From: Desmodesmus armatus
Lineage: Eukaryota > Chlorophyta > Chlorophyceae > Sphaeropleales > Scenedesmaceae
DNA: 64,000 nt
Assembly (NCBI GenBank): GCA_007449985.2
Contig: VIIQ02000002.1
Span: 744,001-808,000 of the forward strand
Direction of reading: 5' to 3'
The translations under genes were made by a program, and so were the position numbers. Positions within the stretch are counted from its first letter, which is position 1. Each line of letters begins with the position of its first letter. Positions 11,619 to 23,096 of this stretch are shown here, in pieces. The notes beneath the pieces were generated by a model. The model did not search any database, was not told where the DNA came from, and worked only from the letters and a program-made list of their open reading frames with translations.

Positions 11619-11996
11619 CTCGTTGTTTGCTGCTGTTGCTTCAGTGCAAGTTGGCGCCAGCACATGACAGACGCACCAGATGAGGCACATGACGCATTGG
11701 TTTCGGGATGATCTTGACTAAGTTTGACCTCAGCACAGAGCGACTCACGAGAGGTCTCCAACCAGAAAATACCAACGGTTTTTTTTCTGACGATCAAGCA
11801 ACTTTTCAAGACTGTGAGATATGGCGTGAGACTCTCAGCACAGACAAAAAGGGAATCCTGCCCCAGTCCAAGGGTGTCCCCCTCACACAGCCTGATCCGT
11901 GGCTGAATTGTTCTGTGCATAGTGTATCTGCAACTCTCTGGTGCAGACGGCTCGGGAAATCAAAGCCAGCAAAAATCCAGTCCGAATGTGTGTAGA

Positions 11997-12095
11997 CCCC
12001 CCCCCCCTCAGAAAGACACCCCCCCCCCCAGTGTAGACCCTCCGCTGGTGGGGAGCCCCCCCCCCCCCAAGATAGAGACCCCCCCACCCCCCCAA
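11997..12095 (+). repeat. Cluster of poly-C tracts with a repeated GTAGACCC spacer
   Basis: C runs of 11 (11997-12007), 11 (12019-12029) and 13 (12056-12068) bases, then shorter ones to about 12092. They are separated by short spacers, two of which contain GTGTAGACC. It resembles a small C-rich minisatellite. A matching 16-base poly-G tract lies at 12407-12422. Confidence 0.8.
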
Positions 12096-12406
12096 GGGAG
12101 GGGCGAACCAAGGAATAGCTGGGCAAGTTGTGCCTCGCACGGCGTTCAGTGAGAGAGTACTGATCAGCTGTATTATCCACGATTGCGTGTCTCATCGCTA
12201 GCATTTTTGAAGTTCAGATTGTGTGTTCAAGTAACACGTCTACACGTACTTGAGCTCTTGTACTTGAGCTCACAGAACATACGGCGGCTGGGTTGCGACA
12301 CACGCCAATTGCTGGGTGTGCAAGGCCCACCTACATCCGTAGTACTGCAGTGGGCATTTATACACGAGATGCGAATTTGATACTTCCACAAAACTCCTGG
12401 CAGATT

Positions 12407-12422
12407 GGGGGGGGGGGGGGGG
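12407..12422 (+). repeat. Poly-G run (16)
   Basis: Sixteen consecutive G residues in intergenic DNA, 0.3 kb from the poly-C cluster at 11997-12095 and of opposite base sense. Confidence 0.9.
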
Positions 12423-13354
12423 TCACATAGATCCACTGTCCTGCATGATTTTATCACTGTTCAATATTCTTCACACGAGATACCCCGAACCTCAGAAATA
12501 CTATTTACTCCTGAGACCTCAGCACTGGTTACCACACCGAGGTATACATGGTAGACTGCTAGCAGGGGGCTGCACTGCTGGTCTCGAGGAAGCCGGAAAA
12601 TACAATAGTGACAGGCATGCGCCCTCCATGGAATCCTTCATTCCTGTAGTGCAGGACGGGCATGCCTGCCTGGCCTGCGACTGCTTTGCAGACTGCTGAA
12701 ACAATGCCAGCACGAGCCTGGCGGGATCCCCAAAGATCCGTATGACATGGACACGTCTCATCATCACACGAGCAGAACCCCAAAGGGCGTCAAGCCAACC
12801 ATAAACTGCTGCTGCCAGCCAACTAATTTGATGCCCAGACCACAAGTAGAAGCCTAGTGGCACATGCCACATTGGCACAGGTTGTGCAACCTCAACATCA
12901 CCATACGGCACTTCGGCTACAGACGTCCACAGCTCAAACCCGCGTACGTGATAGTGCCGCACGCCGGCCTTGCTGCATGCACCTTGTCCAGGACATGTGG
13001 TCCGTCAACTTTGACCATTTGAGCATGCATTACTGAGGGCCCCTCACGGGTATGAGGGAGTGTGCTATACAGGGATGTATGATGTACTCAACCAGGAAAT
13101 GTCAGCCAAAAATGAATTGCAGTTGAGTGCCACAGTGGCCAAGACCTTCTGAACTGCAAGTACTGCCACATGTGCACACAGCTGCACCCCAGCACAACAT
13201 GATGGCCTGACCACATTGAATCTTGCATACGCCGGCCGCAAACAAACCCACAGGGCCATGAAGTGCCACTGCAGTGCATCACATGCACTTTGGAATACAC
13301 GGTTGCCAACAAGTGCAAATGCGCCTCGCGGAGTGCTGTCACTCACAAGCCTGC

Positions 13355-14899
13355 TCAGCTGCTGCCAGCCCGCTGTGCCGCCATCCTGGCCTTGTGCTCC
13401 CGCTCCCACTTGGGGCTGTACTGCACCGGCAGTGCGTCAATCTTGGCTGCCATCACCATGTCCAACAGGGACAATGCATGGATGGCGTGCGTTGACAGCA
13501 CCACCTGACAGCAGCAGCAGCAGCAGCAGCAGCAGGAGTAGACACCGCTGTGTGCTCTGCAGAGGCCTGGGGATGCGGCTGGCAGTCGCTGTAGCACTCC
13601 CAGGAGGTGTGCGGGTTCAACCCCCTTGCTCTGTTTGTTTGGGCACTGGGGACCTCCTGGATGAGGGGTGTTAGGCATATCTCACTGCTGAGGCTCTGCC
13701 TCGAGCCCCCGGCAGTCGAGTTCGCCAGATTGGGGTGTGACCAGCCGGTAGGGATCTTGTCCCCCAGGTAACCCAACAAAATGCGGCTGGCAGCATGCCT
13801 TGTCTCTAGCTACCAGCAGCACAACACGACGACAAGCATACATACTGCGGTATGGCCAGGGCCTGTTGTCAGCATTGTTGGTGCTTCCACATGTGTGGTG
13901 GCTGTAGGCTGTGGCAAGCAAACAAGCAAGACAGCACCACAAGCGCGCTTTCCACACTGCACTGCTCAAGAACAGCCAGTCAATCACCAAGTGGGGAACC
14001 CTCATTGCTGACAATTCAGCATTATAGCCTGGTGCTGCTGCTGCTGCCGCTGTTGCTGCTGCTGGCTGCACGCACCTGTACTTCCCTGTAGTTGGTCAGA
14101 TGCAAATCAGGGTGGTGACCTTCTGCTTCCGCGACGTCCCTCACTGAGGTGAAGAAGTCAACAGCTACAGCGCACATAACACAATCGTGCTGTCAACCTT
14201 TGGGCACATTGTGGACATGATGGTCATACCACAGCATCGCCTGACAGACTCACAGCAACCCCACAAGCAGATCACATGAAAACTCTCATAAGGGTGTACC
14301 CCAGCAGCAGAGCTTGCGAGCATTGCTTGCAAACATCTTTGCAAAAGCAAGCAAGGGTTGATGTAACAGTACCTACCTGCAACGAAGTTCTTGGCCACAA
14401 AGTGTCTACTGATTGACTTGCTGTCTTCTGCCAGTTGCCAGGCTGGCAGTGCTGCCAGGTACTGAGGCAGTTCATCTGGAGGCACTGCTGGCGTGTCGCT
14501 GCACAGTACAACACATCACACAGAGAAGCCCTGCGTTGGTTGCGCAGCTGGCATGCATCAACTGGCCTAGTGCTTCAATAGCACACCAGAAGCAGTCCAT
14601 CATGATCGATTCTGGAACAGCACCTGTTGTGACTGGCTCACCTGCTGCAACCCCCCAACAGAGAGCAGCTCTGTCCCCTCAGCTCATCTGCGCTAGGGCT
14701 AGCCATCGCGACCCTGCAAGAGCACAACCAGCAGCATTGCAGCAACGGGTGACGGGTTGATCAACGGGTGTCCAGTGAGGTCAGCGCAGCTTGGGCTGCA
14801 GACAGACCTGCAGACTGACAGCCGTCTGACAGGCAAATTTTGTAATTTTTTCGTAGAAGTCAGGAGGTGGCGGCCTTGCAGTGTTGCCAGGAGTGCCAT
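13355..14899 (-). CDS. Pterin-4a-carbinolamine dehydratase, organelle-targeted
   Basis: Five exons: 14899-14808, 14713-14642, 14498-14377, 14164-14076 and 13504-13355, giving 174 residues with all phases consistent. The protein shows LRGQSCSLLGG, LPAWQLAEDSKSISRHF, then the hallmark AEAEGHHPDLHLTNY and STHA..MAAKIDAL. The three catalytic histidines of the PCD/DCoH family map to H112, H113 and H131. The enzyme dehydrates 4a-hydroxy-tetrahydrobiopterin-type pterins; plant-type PCDs support organellar folate or pterin recycling and molybdopterin enzymes (family knowledge). Exon 1 (MALLATLQGRHLLTSTKK, then Arg-rich) looks like a transit peptide. A shorter start, ATG 14704 inside exon 2, would yield a protein of about 140 residues. 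The usual GGLTENDF loop is replaced by HALSLLDM. The C terminus has a basic KWEREHKARMAAQ extension. Confidence 0.88.
13509..13534 (+). repeat. CAG triplet run in intron
   Basis: About eight CAG triplets (CTG on the coding strand) sit immediately upstream of the exon 5 acceptor of the pterin dehydratase gene, where they serve as part of the polypyrimidine region. Similar triplet tracts precede other acceptors in the window, for example GMPS exon 9. Confidence 0.8.
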
Positions 14900-15312
14900 G
14901 AACAGCAGCAAGAAAGAATGGTGTTGCAAGCGACCTCGGCAATCCGTGGTTCAATGGACTCAGCAACTGATAACTTCGATTGATTGAGTTCTCAGGTGTA
15001 CCAGAAGAGTCCAAGCTTCATCCCTGTGTGTCATCAAACCTGTTAGTCAACCTTGGAATGTGAAACGCATCATTGTCTTGAGTGACCTTCAGTCCCACCA
15101 TAGTCTCTGGTTTCGTGTTCGTAGTTGGTCCAGTTCTTGTCCTGTGCCTTGCTTCACTTCAGCCTGAGCTCGTTCCGTTGCCTCGTGCGCCACTACCTGA
15201 ACGAAATTGCTTTCCTCCGGCTCCAAGTCGCTAGTGCTGCTGAAGAGAAGTGGAAGCGGTGCCGTGGAGGAGAGACCTGGGGTTGCGCGGTTGGGAGCAG
15301 ACAGGGAAAGGG
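14900..15312. promoter_or_regulatory. Divergent promoter region, PCD and SRPBCC genes
   Basis: About 0.4 kb separates the two ATG codons of oppositely directed genes, so it must hold both promoters and 5' UTRs. I see no clear TATA box or repeated motif. An in-frame TGA lies 5' of ATG 15313, which limits the SRPBCC start within its first exon. Confidence 0.4.
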
Positions 15313-17144
15313 ATGCAGCCTTGCCAGGTAGGACTGTGCTCTCTGTGATGGCAGGGGGCTCAATGACAGAAGCTGAAGACTATTCTAATACATGTTTATC
15401 ACTGGCACCCAGCGTTACGTTTAAACAGAATGCAGCAAGCCCAGGTGCCCCCCACCACTTTGAGGTGCTTGTGCACATGACTGCAACCAATGGTGTGTTG
15501 GTGTAGGTGCGCTGCCTGCGTGGACCTTCCGGAGAGTACGGTGCACATGGTGTGGTTGATATCGAGCAGGATGCGTCCAGGGTCTATGACTTCATGCGGC
15601 AGGTGAGGGAAGCAAGGCTTGTCCCAGCAGCAGCAGGTGCGCAGCAGTCTAGCACACATACACATACCTCAAACTATAAGCAGCCAGGTAGGAATCATGT
15701 CTAGCACCATGGAGTATATGCTCCGTGGTTGGTTGAAGTCAACTTCCTGTGATGACTGTGTCTGCATTGTGATCCCTTCCCCCCCACAGATTGAGGAGCA
15801 GCCCAAGTGGAATGCGGGGGTGAAGCTGTCTCGCATCGTTGGACGCGTCAATCAGACCACAACACACGTCAGTCAGGTGTGCAGCAAAGCAACGGTTGAA
15901 GGTCCAGGACTTTCAGGCAGCTTCCAGAACTTGCCGCATGCACACATGGCGGTCTGGTTTTGGACGGCGACACAGAGCTTTGTGTACTACAGCTACATGC
16001 AGTGCACCAAATTTTGTAGCCAAGTCAACTCTGTGTATCACAGCCTCGCCCAGCTGGCAGTTTGCAGGGGCTAGGTACACCCAGTGGGTGCGCTGACTGA
16101 GTGTGTTGGCGGTGGGTTGCATTGTATGTGTGCATGCTGCCGTGCAGGTGCTGCGTTGGAGTTTCCTTGCCCTGCGTGGTGACTTCAACGTCAACCTGGC
16201 CATGACAGAGGAGCCACACAAGATGCAGATCAAGACAGAGATGCTGCAGGTGATTTACACCCACACAATATCTGGAACCCCTTCTTGTCAAATGCTGGAC
16301 TTGTCAAATGCTGGACTTGAGGTAGCCACACCATTCGGTGCAGTAATGCGCATGTGCAAATGCCGACAGGCCAAATGCAGATGTCTCTCAGGCACTGTGC
16401 TGCTTTTTAGGCTCTGTTGCAGCTGGTCACTTCCCGCTGTTGTTGTGGTTGCTGCTGTGTTGTTCACCATTCCCTGCAGGGCAGCATGATGCGTCACTTC
16501 AGCAGCAGTGTGGGCGTGCAGCGGCTGGGCCCCAACCAGTGCAGGCTGGAGATGTCCCTGCTAATGCAGCCCAGCATATACATTCCCTTTGGGGTCAGAC
16601 ACATGGTGGGCGGGCAGGTGCGTGCAGGCAGGGGGTACTGGTTTCAACCTAGGCTAGTGCAATGGCGGATGGTGGGGCAGGATGAGGCTGGCTAGGGCTC
16701 TCTCAGCGGTTCAGCGTGTGGCTTCCTTCCTTTGTGCATCCCCTCCTCTCCGCCCCACTACGGACAGCACCAGTCACGGGATTGCAGCCTGTTAGGCGTG
16801 TGTATCCTGGATTGAAGTGTGGAGTTGCTGTTGATTTGCAGCTGCCTGCTCGACCAAGGTGCAGTTGCCAACAACACCATGTCTCACTTGCCCTGTGTTT
16901 GTGCTCCGCGCAGGTCCGCAAGCAGCTGCACGGCGTCCTCACCAAAGTCAAGGACACCTTGGACAATGAGCCCAAGCAGCAACCACAGCAGGGCGGCTTT
17001 GCTGCACTGTTTGGGCAGCCACTACTGTGCGGCAGTGACAGCAGCGGCAGCAACAGCTTGTGCAGGAGCAGCAGCCCCCTTTCCCTTGACAGTGTGCTGA
17101 GGAACATGTGGAAGGTGCAGCCTTTGGATGTGCACGCCTGGTGA
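15313..17144 (+). CDS. SRPBCC / COQ10-START-like lipid-binding domain protein
   Basis: Six exons: 15313-15327, 15507-15602, 15790-15876, 16148-16249, 16480-16617 and 16914-17144, giving 222 residues. All five introns are phase 0. The order of blocks matches the START-like/polyketide-cyclase fold of COQ10-type proteins: GVVDIEQDASRVYDFMRQ (first strand and helix), a central strand run FLALRGDFNVNLAMTEEP, RLEMSLLMQPSIYIPFG, and a C-terminal helix RKQLHGVLTKVKDTLDNE. Members bind a hydrophobic ligand such as a quinone or lipid; the ligand here is unknown. The C-terminal tail (about 55 residues) is Gln/Ser-rich. The start is uncertain: ATG 15313 is the only in-frame ATG in exon 1 after a TGA, giving a five-residue first exon and no transit peptide. 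An upstream exon is possible. Confidence 0.7.
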
Positions 17145-18710
17145 AGATCACAGCAGGGTTTGCGTTGTTGACGTTCAGGTTTTGAGCACACTCTGTGGGT
17201 TGGCCACTTGTTGAGCAGACTGCTAAGACTGCAGGCTCATCAGGCTGGTGAGGAGATACATCATGGCACCACTGCAGCTTGATTCTCTTTTGTGCATGGT
17301 CTGATGTGGTGGTTGTACAGTTGGCCAGTTGGTGTACGTGGTGGGCTCACATTGGATGGGTGGGGCCCACATGGGCTGGTGCGGGGTACGTGGTGAGGTG
17401 CAGCCCCATTGTTTGCTGCTGTACAAAAGACACATGCATGGCTGCAGCACCGGTGCCAGCCCGCCGCTGGAACTAGTTCCTTTCGGTACTTTCATGCTTG
17501 CCAATCCTCATATGGGTTTGGTGTGCACAGGAGTTGGGGTATCTTGTTGCAGCCTGCTATTGCTGTTGTGTTGGTGGTAACGCACATGCTGCTTCGTGTG
17601 GGCCCTGTGACCCATGTTGCAGTCGTGACTGATTGATCTCTTCCTGTGTGTGGCACCCTTAGGGCCCATATTGGCGCTTTGGGCTTGCATTTGTTTTGCT
17701 GGCCCTTCCGGCCTGTATCTTTGGTGCTGTCACAAGCCTTGTGCTGTCAACACACCACATACCTTGAAAGGGTGCAGCTGCTGCATGGTGTGTTGCATCA
17801 ACGGAGGTCGCTTGTGCATGCAGCCTGCGCCTGGAGTTGATGGGGTTGGGGTGGAATTGATTGGCTGCAGCATGACGGCAGTTGTGGTGCCGTAGGGCAG
17901 ATGCACATTCCTCCTGTAGTTGTGTTGCAGCATGGTGGTTCATGCACTTGCATGTGGTAGGTGGACGCCGGCTGAGAACCCTACAGGGAGTCGCACTTGG
18001 ATTCTGGCTTGTCGCTGGGTGGCAGAGGGAGTTCTGCAGGCCTGAGCGTGTCTAGTAATGTTGCTGGCAGTATGCAGTGTGTGCAGATGGTGGTTTGCAG
18101 GGCATTGCAGGGTGCTTTGTGGGTGGACTTGTGATTTGGGATGCCATGCCATCCACCTCTCTCAGCAGTATACAGTTGTTTATGGGTGCCTTGGTTGAGA
18201 AGGTATTGGTGCATTGGTTGAGAAGGTAGTTTGGGGTGTTCAGGGGTGTTTTGTGTCTTGAGCACCCATGCACAGGCCTGCAGCTTGTTTTGCTCATGAT
18301 CATCACTCTCACTGTCGTTGTGTTGTTGATCGGGGCAGGATCCCAGTCTTGCCAGTGGTGATGGTGTGTTTTGTGGACTTGCAGCCTTGCTTTCTCACCG
18401 TTTTCAAGCTCAGCAGTTGATCAGCATTGGTAGCATTAGTAACACATGCGTACATACACATGCTTGTCAGACCTGCACCACACTTGATAAGATCTGGGTG
18501 TGGGGTAACCCCGTTTATCTTCAAGCAGACATACCCTTTTCACACACAGGCTGTAGTTGCAACCTTGCATCCACACAGCGCCACCTTTGCCAACAAAACA
18601 GCTGCTACAATTACAACCCACAAAGTGACCCCATGCCTGGAGCCAGGGTGAGAAAGGGGGGAGCTTGAAACCCTTGACAACTCAAACAGCAGTTGCCAGA
18701 AGGGTGCACA
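17145..18710. other. Long convergent 3' flank, no gene seen
   Basis: About 1.6 kb between two facing stop codons (SRPBCC and MBL-fold genes). No frame shows a domain or splice-consistent structure. A minus-strand TGTAA (18615-18611), about 100 bases after the MBL-fold stop, is a plausible polyadenylation signal. The plus-strand gene would have an unusually long 3' UTR if it uses most of this space, but I found no TGTAA for it. Confidence 0.45.
18611..18615 (-). terminator. Candidate TGTAA polyadenylation signal (MBL-fold gene)
   Basis: TGTAA on the minus strand about 100 bases past the MBL-fold stop codon. TGTAA/UGUAA is the characteristic polyadenylation element of chlorophycean algae. A cleavage site cannot be seen from sequence. 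Confidence 0.4.
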
Positions 18711-21060
18711 CTACAACGCCAAGGCCAGCGACTCGCCAGGGGGTGCTGGGTACTCCAGCCGCACAGAGGGCAGGCCTGCTGCTTTCAGCTGGCTGCGCAC
18801 TGCGTCTGCTGCTGAGCTGCCTCTTACTGCCATGAGTGGTGTGAGGCTGCCCTCCTGGTCCAGGTCAGCGTTCAACAGGGGCACCAGCACCTTGGGCTGC
18901 AACAGCTTCAGCAGGGCAGTCAGGTCGGTGTCACCCTTCAGGAGGGGGTACCTGCAGGCAAGGACAACAACAGGCACCAAGCAGCAGCAGCTGACTTGAG
19001 GATAGACAACATGGGCCTCGCATTCCAACGGCTACCTGCGGTCCATGCTCACCCCTGCCACTGCTGTTGTAGTCCCTTGGTTGTGACTGTGTTGTAACCA
19101 AGCATGTTTCACCTTCTAAGAGGGAGTTGGGCCTCTCCAATATGGGACCGCAACAGCACTGTATGGCTGCCTCGCTGGGGACCGAGGCAAACCTTGGGAA
19201 CAACATGCAGCATCTGGCTGTACAGCCAGAATTGCCAGGCACCACTCACCCTCCCAGCAGCACACTCTGTACCGGCGAGATGACAACATCCACCTGGCCT
19301 ACACGCGCCACTGACGACTGATCATAGTCACAGTGGGGCTCGTAGTACAGGCTGGCAGGAACATCGACACCTTGCTCCTGTGTAGACGCAACAGCATAGA
19401 GGTTTGAGTGGACAACACTCAACTGCGAGTGCAGGCACTAGGCAGTGCCCTGCCTGTTGTGACCCCTGCTGCTGCCCTGCTGAACCGTCCACCTCTCAAA
19501 GCATACAGCCTGCTGCGACAACAGGAGCTTCTGGCTCCCACATGGGTTGCTCAGCTTCATGAACCAGATGCGCAGCTGAGATGAACAACTGCTGGCTGCA
19601 ACAAAAACTGTAACATAACACATACGACTGCATGCTACCCACCCTGAGCACGTAACCGTTCTGCCTTGTGGACCAGGGTGGCCCCACCAGAGCTCCTGCT
19701 GTGGCTGTCAGCTGCAGGCTGCCATCACACAGCGACATGGTCTGGCCGTGGCTGATGGTTGTCAGGGACTTGAACCCCAGGGGCCTGATGCGGTCAGCTG
19801 CCTCTGCTTGTGCTATGATGGGGATGTGCCTGGGCAGCCGCTCTAGCGTGGGCATGTGGGTGTGGTCGTCCACCCACTGCGGATGAATAGGGGTTTGCAG
19901 AACAGCAGCAGGTGGTTGAGGGGATGGTTCTGTTTATGGGATGTCACCAGGGTGCAACAGGCTTGTGATGAGCAGCTCGAATAAAGCTTGTGGAGTCCTT
20001 TCTTGTCTATCTACGCAGGCTCAAAGTCTCAGCTGACTGCCTGCAATGCTCGCACACACCCTCTTTCAAACCCACACCAGCAGCCACAGCTTCTTTGCTC
20101 CCTGTCGCCCCTTCACGCCCACCGTCTCTCATACACCCAGGCAGCAGCAGTCCCCCCCCCCACCTGTGTGATGAGTATGACGTCAGTGTCGTCTGTGATG
20201 GACTGCAGGTCCACCTTGATGCCGCTGCTGCCACCATAGCTGCGCTTCTTCCCGGTGTACAGCCAACCCTGCTCAAAGAACTGCAGGTCGCCAACCAGCC
20301 AGGGGTCAAACAACACTCGAGCACCTGCGCAGCACGCGTGGCAACAGCGCTTCAAGCACACCGCCACGTCCCAACACAGCGCATCCATCCCAAGCTGCAT
20401 GTAGCATCCATGTTCGTGGCCGCCCTTGCAGTCTGCAAGGCTTCTTACAGCAAGTGCGCTGCCTCTTGTTGTGCCTCTGCTGCTGTGGAGTCTGGCAGAG
20501 TGCCACGCAGCACTTGCTTGTCAAAAGCAACACAATCCAGGTTGTACCTGAGTTGTTGAACTTCACCCAGAAGCTGTTCCCCTCATATGTCACATAGGTG
20601 ATGCCATGGTGAAATGCTGTTGGTTGATGAGGCTGCTGCTGCACCTCCTGGTTGGCTCCTGGCGTGCTTTGTGCTGCTGCGGACTGCACTCTGGCACTGC
20701 TGCTCCTTCGTCGCCAGCTGCTGCTGTTTGTGAGCCTGGGGCGGCAGGGACACCACAACCCTAGCTATACGATGCCAGCTAGAAGCAGGGCTACGTCGCT
20801 GAACAACAGTCAGTAGGCACTGTGATAGGTCAGCGTGTTTCTGACAGGGTGCAGTGCGTGTTGATTCCCATCAGTGATTACTGGTGTTGGTGTTTTGGCA
20901 TGCACATGTGGTGTGGATGCTGGCAGGTGCTGTTGGGTGCACGTCCGTGCTTGGCAGCTGCTCATTGGGATGACAAGGCTCACCGTAGTTGCCGGGCACC
21001 CAGACTGTGGCATTGAGCGCCTGCTGGCTTGGTGGCAGGGCCAAGAGGTCTGGACAGCAT
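18711..21060 (-). CDS. UlaG-like metallo-beta-lactamase-fold hydrolase, plastid-targeted
   Basis: Six exons: 21060-20984, 20735-20548, 20324-20164, 19876-19643, 19377-19250 and 18951-18711, giving 342 residues, phases consistent. Residues 1 to about 50 (MLSRPLGPATKPAGAQ, then Arg/Ser-rich) form a typical transit peptide split between exons 1 and 2. The mature part starts GITYVTYEGNSFWVKF and continues LFDPWLVGDLQFFEQ, DVILITQWVDDHTHMPTLE, YYEPHCDYD and VDVVISPVQSVLLGG. This is the plant and cyanobacterial branch of the UlaG-like metallo-beta-lactamase superfamily. The usual HxHxDH metal motif is reduced to DDHTH with a later His/Asp pair (HCDYD), so metal content and activity are uncertain. 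The substrate is unknown. It is divergent from the YLMG gene. Confidence 0.85.
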
Positions 21061-21512
21061 GGCTTGAATGGGGCTAAAGTGACAGGAGCGGATTGCTTCG
21101 TGCACCAGTTCCTTCGACAGTGTTAGTCAATACAACGGTACTCCTGTCGATGAAGTCGTCCATAAGTGTCGGGCTAGCGAACTGCAAAAACCACACCGCG
21201 GATCGTCGGAACAAGACACAGATAACAATACCTTCTACCCATGGCTCTCAGTGACATTGCTTGATTGCGTGTAGATATCTGATCCGCAAGCATCGCTGAA
21301 TATCGATCCAAGAGTGGCTTGAGCAGGTCAGATCAGAAAGGAGACTCCCCAATGAGGCTGCAAGACCCATGCATTCCCAACTACAAGCCTTCATATGATT
21401 GCATATAGCCTTTCTTAGGCGTGATCTGGTCAGACTTTCGTCCTGCTGTGTGCTGACACTGGACACCTGTCTGCTGACTTGTCTGGTGGTCTGCAGAGAA
21501 ATCTCACACAGC
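21061..21512. promoter_or_regulatory. Divergent promoter region, MBL-fold and YLMG genes
   Basis: About 450 bp between opposite ATG codons. A CTGCAG acceptor-like site at 21491-21496, just before ATG 21513, suggests a 5'-UTR intron for the YLMG gene; in-frame translation upstream runs into a TGA. No clear core promoter element was recognised. Confidence 0.4.
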
Positions 21513-23096
21513 ATGGATCCAGGAGCAAACCCCGTCGCACAGCTGCAGCAAGCTGCAGGGCAGCTGCAGAGGACCATATGTGGAGCGTTTTCAGCCCACA
21601 AGTAAGCCACCCAGCACAACTCATCCGGACGATCAAATGTCCACATGTGGCCCTCCACGTGGGGTGCACCCCTGTCTGTCAGCAAGGCTGTCTGCTTGCA
21701 CCTGTGATGCCACCCCCTGCCCCTTGCCCGTGCAGGCAGCCTCGCGTGCTGAAGCAGCGCATGCTGGCCAACAGGGCTGCCCCCAAGCGCATCAACTTCA
21801 GCCCACCCTTTGCAGCCATCATCCCTGGTGACACCGTGGTGGAGCAGGTCTTCACCACTGGCCTCAACAACTTCCTGTGAGGAACCTGGGCGAGGGAGTG
21901 CCACCTGCAGCTGGCAGACCTGCTGGGCCTGCTCACACGTACCTTCACCACCCCTGCTTGAGTGACGTGGCGGGGAGTGAAAGGCAACCAGCACCATCAG
22001 AAGGGGCACTTGCCAGCGTGTGCAGCTTCCCTTGAGTAAAACAAGTTGTGCTTTTGCAGCCGTCTCGCTTGGTGGATCTCTGCAACTCTTTGCCCTGGTC
22101 CTGCTGGTGTTGTCCTGCTGTGCTGCTGCAGGGGCTTGTACAACACAGCTCTGGTGGTGCGCCTGGTGCTCACCTGGTTCCCTGAGCCACCCGCATTCAT
22201 TGTCGGACCCCTCTCGTGAGTGTGCGACCCCTTCCCCCACACACGGGCAGCAGTGATGCACTCGGGCCAGGCTCTGCGTCATGCAGCAGTCAGCACAGCC
22301 GATGATGCAGCAGCCGTGGCCAGCTGCCATGTGATGCTGGGTGTTCGCCTACCACATGCTGCATTGACCATTGTGGCAATGTTTGGCCTCTCATGTTGTG
22401 GCAACCTGCTCTGAACAGCTGTACTGGACTGACTGACCGACTGACTGACTGTGTAAGCTGTGCGCTGACTTGTCTGTGTGCAGCACCCTGTGTGACCCCT
22501 ACCTGAACCTGTTCAGGGGCATCATCCCCCCACTGGGCGGAACCCTGGACTTCTCACCCATCCTGGCCTTCGTGCTCCTCAGCGTAAGCATTGGCCTAGT
22601 GTCCGGATCCTGCGTCCCGTCTGCACACCCAGTGTTGTTGCTGTGCTGCACTGGACCCCTTGCTCTCTGTCTCAGCCAGGGTGCGGAAGTCGCACCCCAC
22701 TGCGCACATGCATGTCCTGTCAGCCAGCCCGGCCTGCATTGTGCACAAACAAGCTGTGTTTAGGTGCCTCTTGCACACTGTGCACCCACAGCACACACGT
22801 GCCAAGGCCCACCCGCACTCACCATTCATGCACTGTGCCTGCCTCTTTGCTGCCGCCCCTCATGCTCCCTCCCCCCTCCTCCCTGCTGCGCGCAGGTGTT
22901 CACCAACACTGCTGCGGCCCTGCCCTGTGAGCTGGGCTCCCAGGAGATCCCCCCAGGCAGCAGGGCAGCACAGCAGCGCAAGCCCGGCCATGCTTTTGAC
23001 TGGCTGCCCATGAGCAAGTACCAGGCGGCATGGGCCCAGCGTGTGGTCAGCAGCAAGCAGCGGCAGCAGGACCAGGCGGGCGGGGCCAGCGCCTAG
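21513..23096 (+). CDS. YGGT-family membrane protein (YLMG/CCB3-like)
   Basis: Five exons: 21513-21601, 21736-21876, 22132-22215, 22484-22583 and 22896-23096, giving 204 residues with phases consistent. The conserved YGGT block is complete: LGLYNTALVVRLVLTWFPEP, PLSTLCDPYLNLFRGIIPPL, SPILAFVLLSVFTNTAAALP. It includes two membrane segments and the invariant DPYLNLFRGIIP loop. In plants and cyanobacteria these proteins sit in the thylakoid or plastid envelope and affect nucleoid distribution, cytochrome b6 haem attachment or PSI/PSII assembly (family knowledge). Downstream lies a hydrophilic Gln-rich tail. No classical transit peptide is visible from ATG 21513, so an upstream coding exon or a cryptic signal is possible. 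TGTAA at 23611-23615 may serve polyadenylation. Confidence 0.85.

Larger units (their letters stand above)
11564..13354. other. Intergenic region rich in C/G homopolymers
   Basis: About 1.8 kb between the BtuF-like start and the stop of the pterin dehydratase. A (CTG/CTT)n-like block at 11584-11640 may belong to the 5' UTR of the BtuF-like gene, or to an N-terminal Gln/Ser extension if ATG 11665 is used. The stretch from 11997 to 12422 is dominated by poly-C and poly-G runs. The long minus-strand frame at 12519-12962 has no family signature or splice partners. I see no gene. Confidence 0.45.

Noticed and set aside
12519..12962. 147-codon minus-strand open frame
   Set aside because: No domain, odd composition rich in Trp and Cys, no splice partner and no neighbouring exon in phase. 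Treated as chance.
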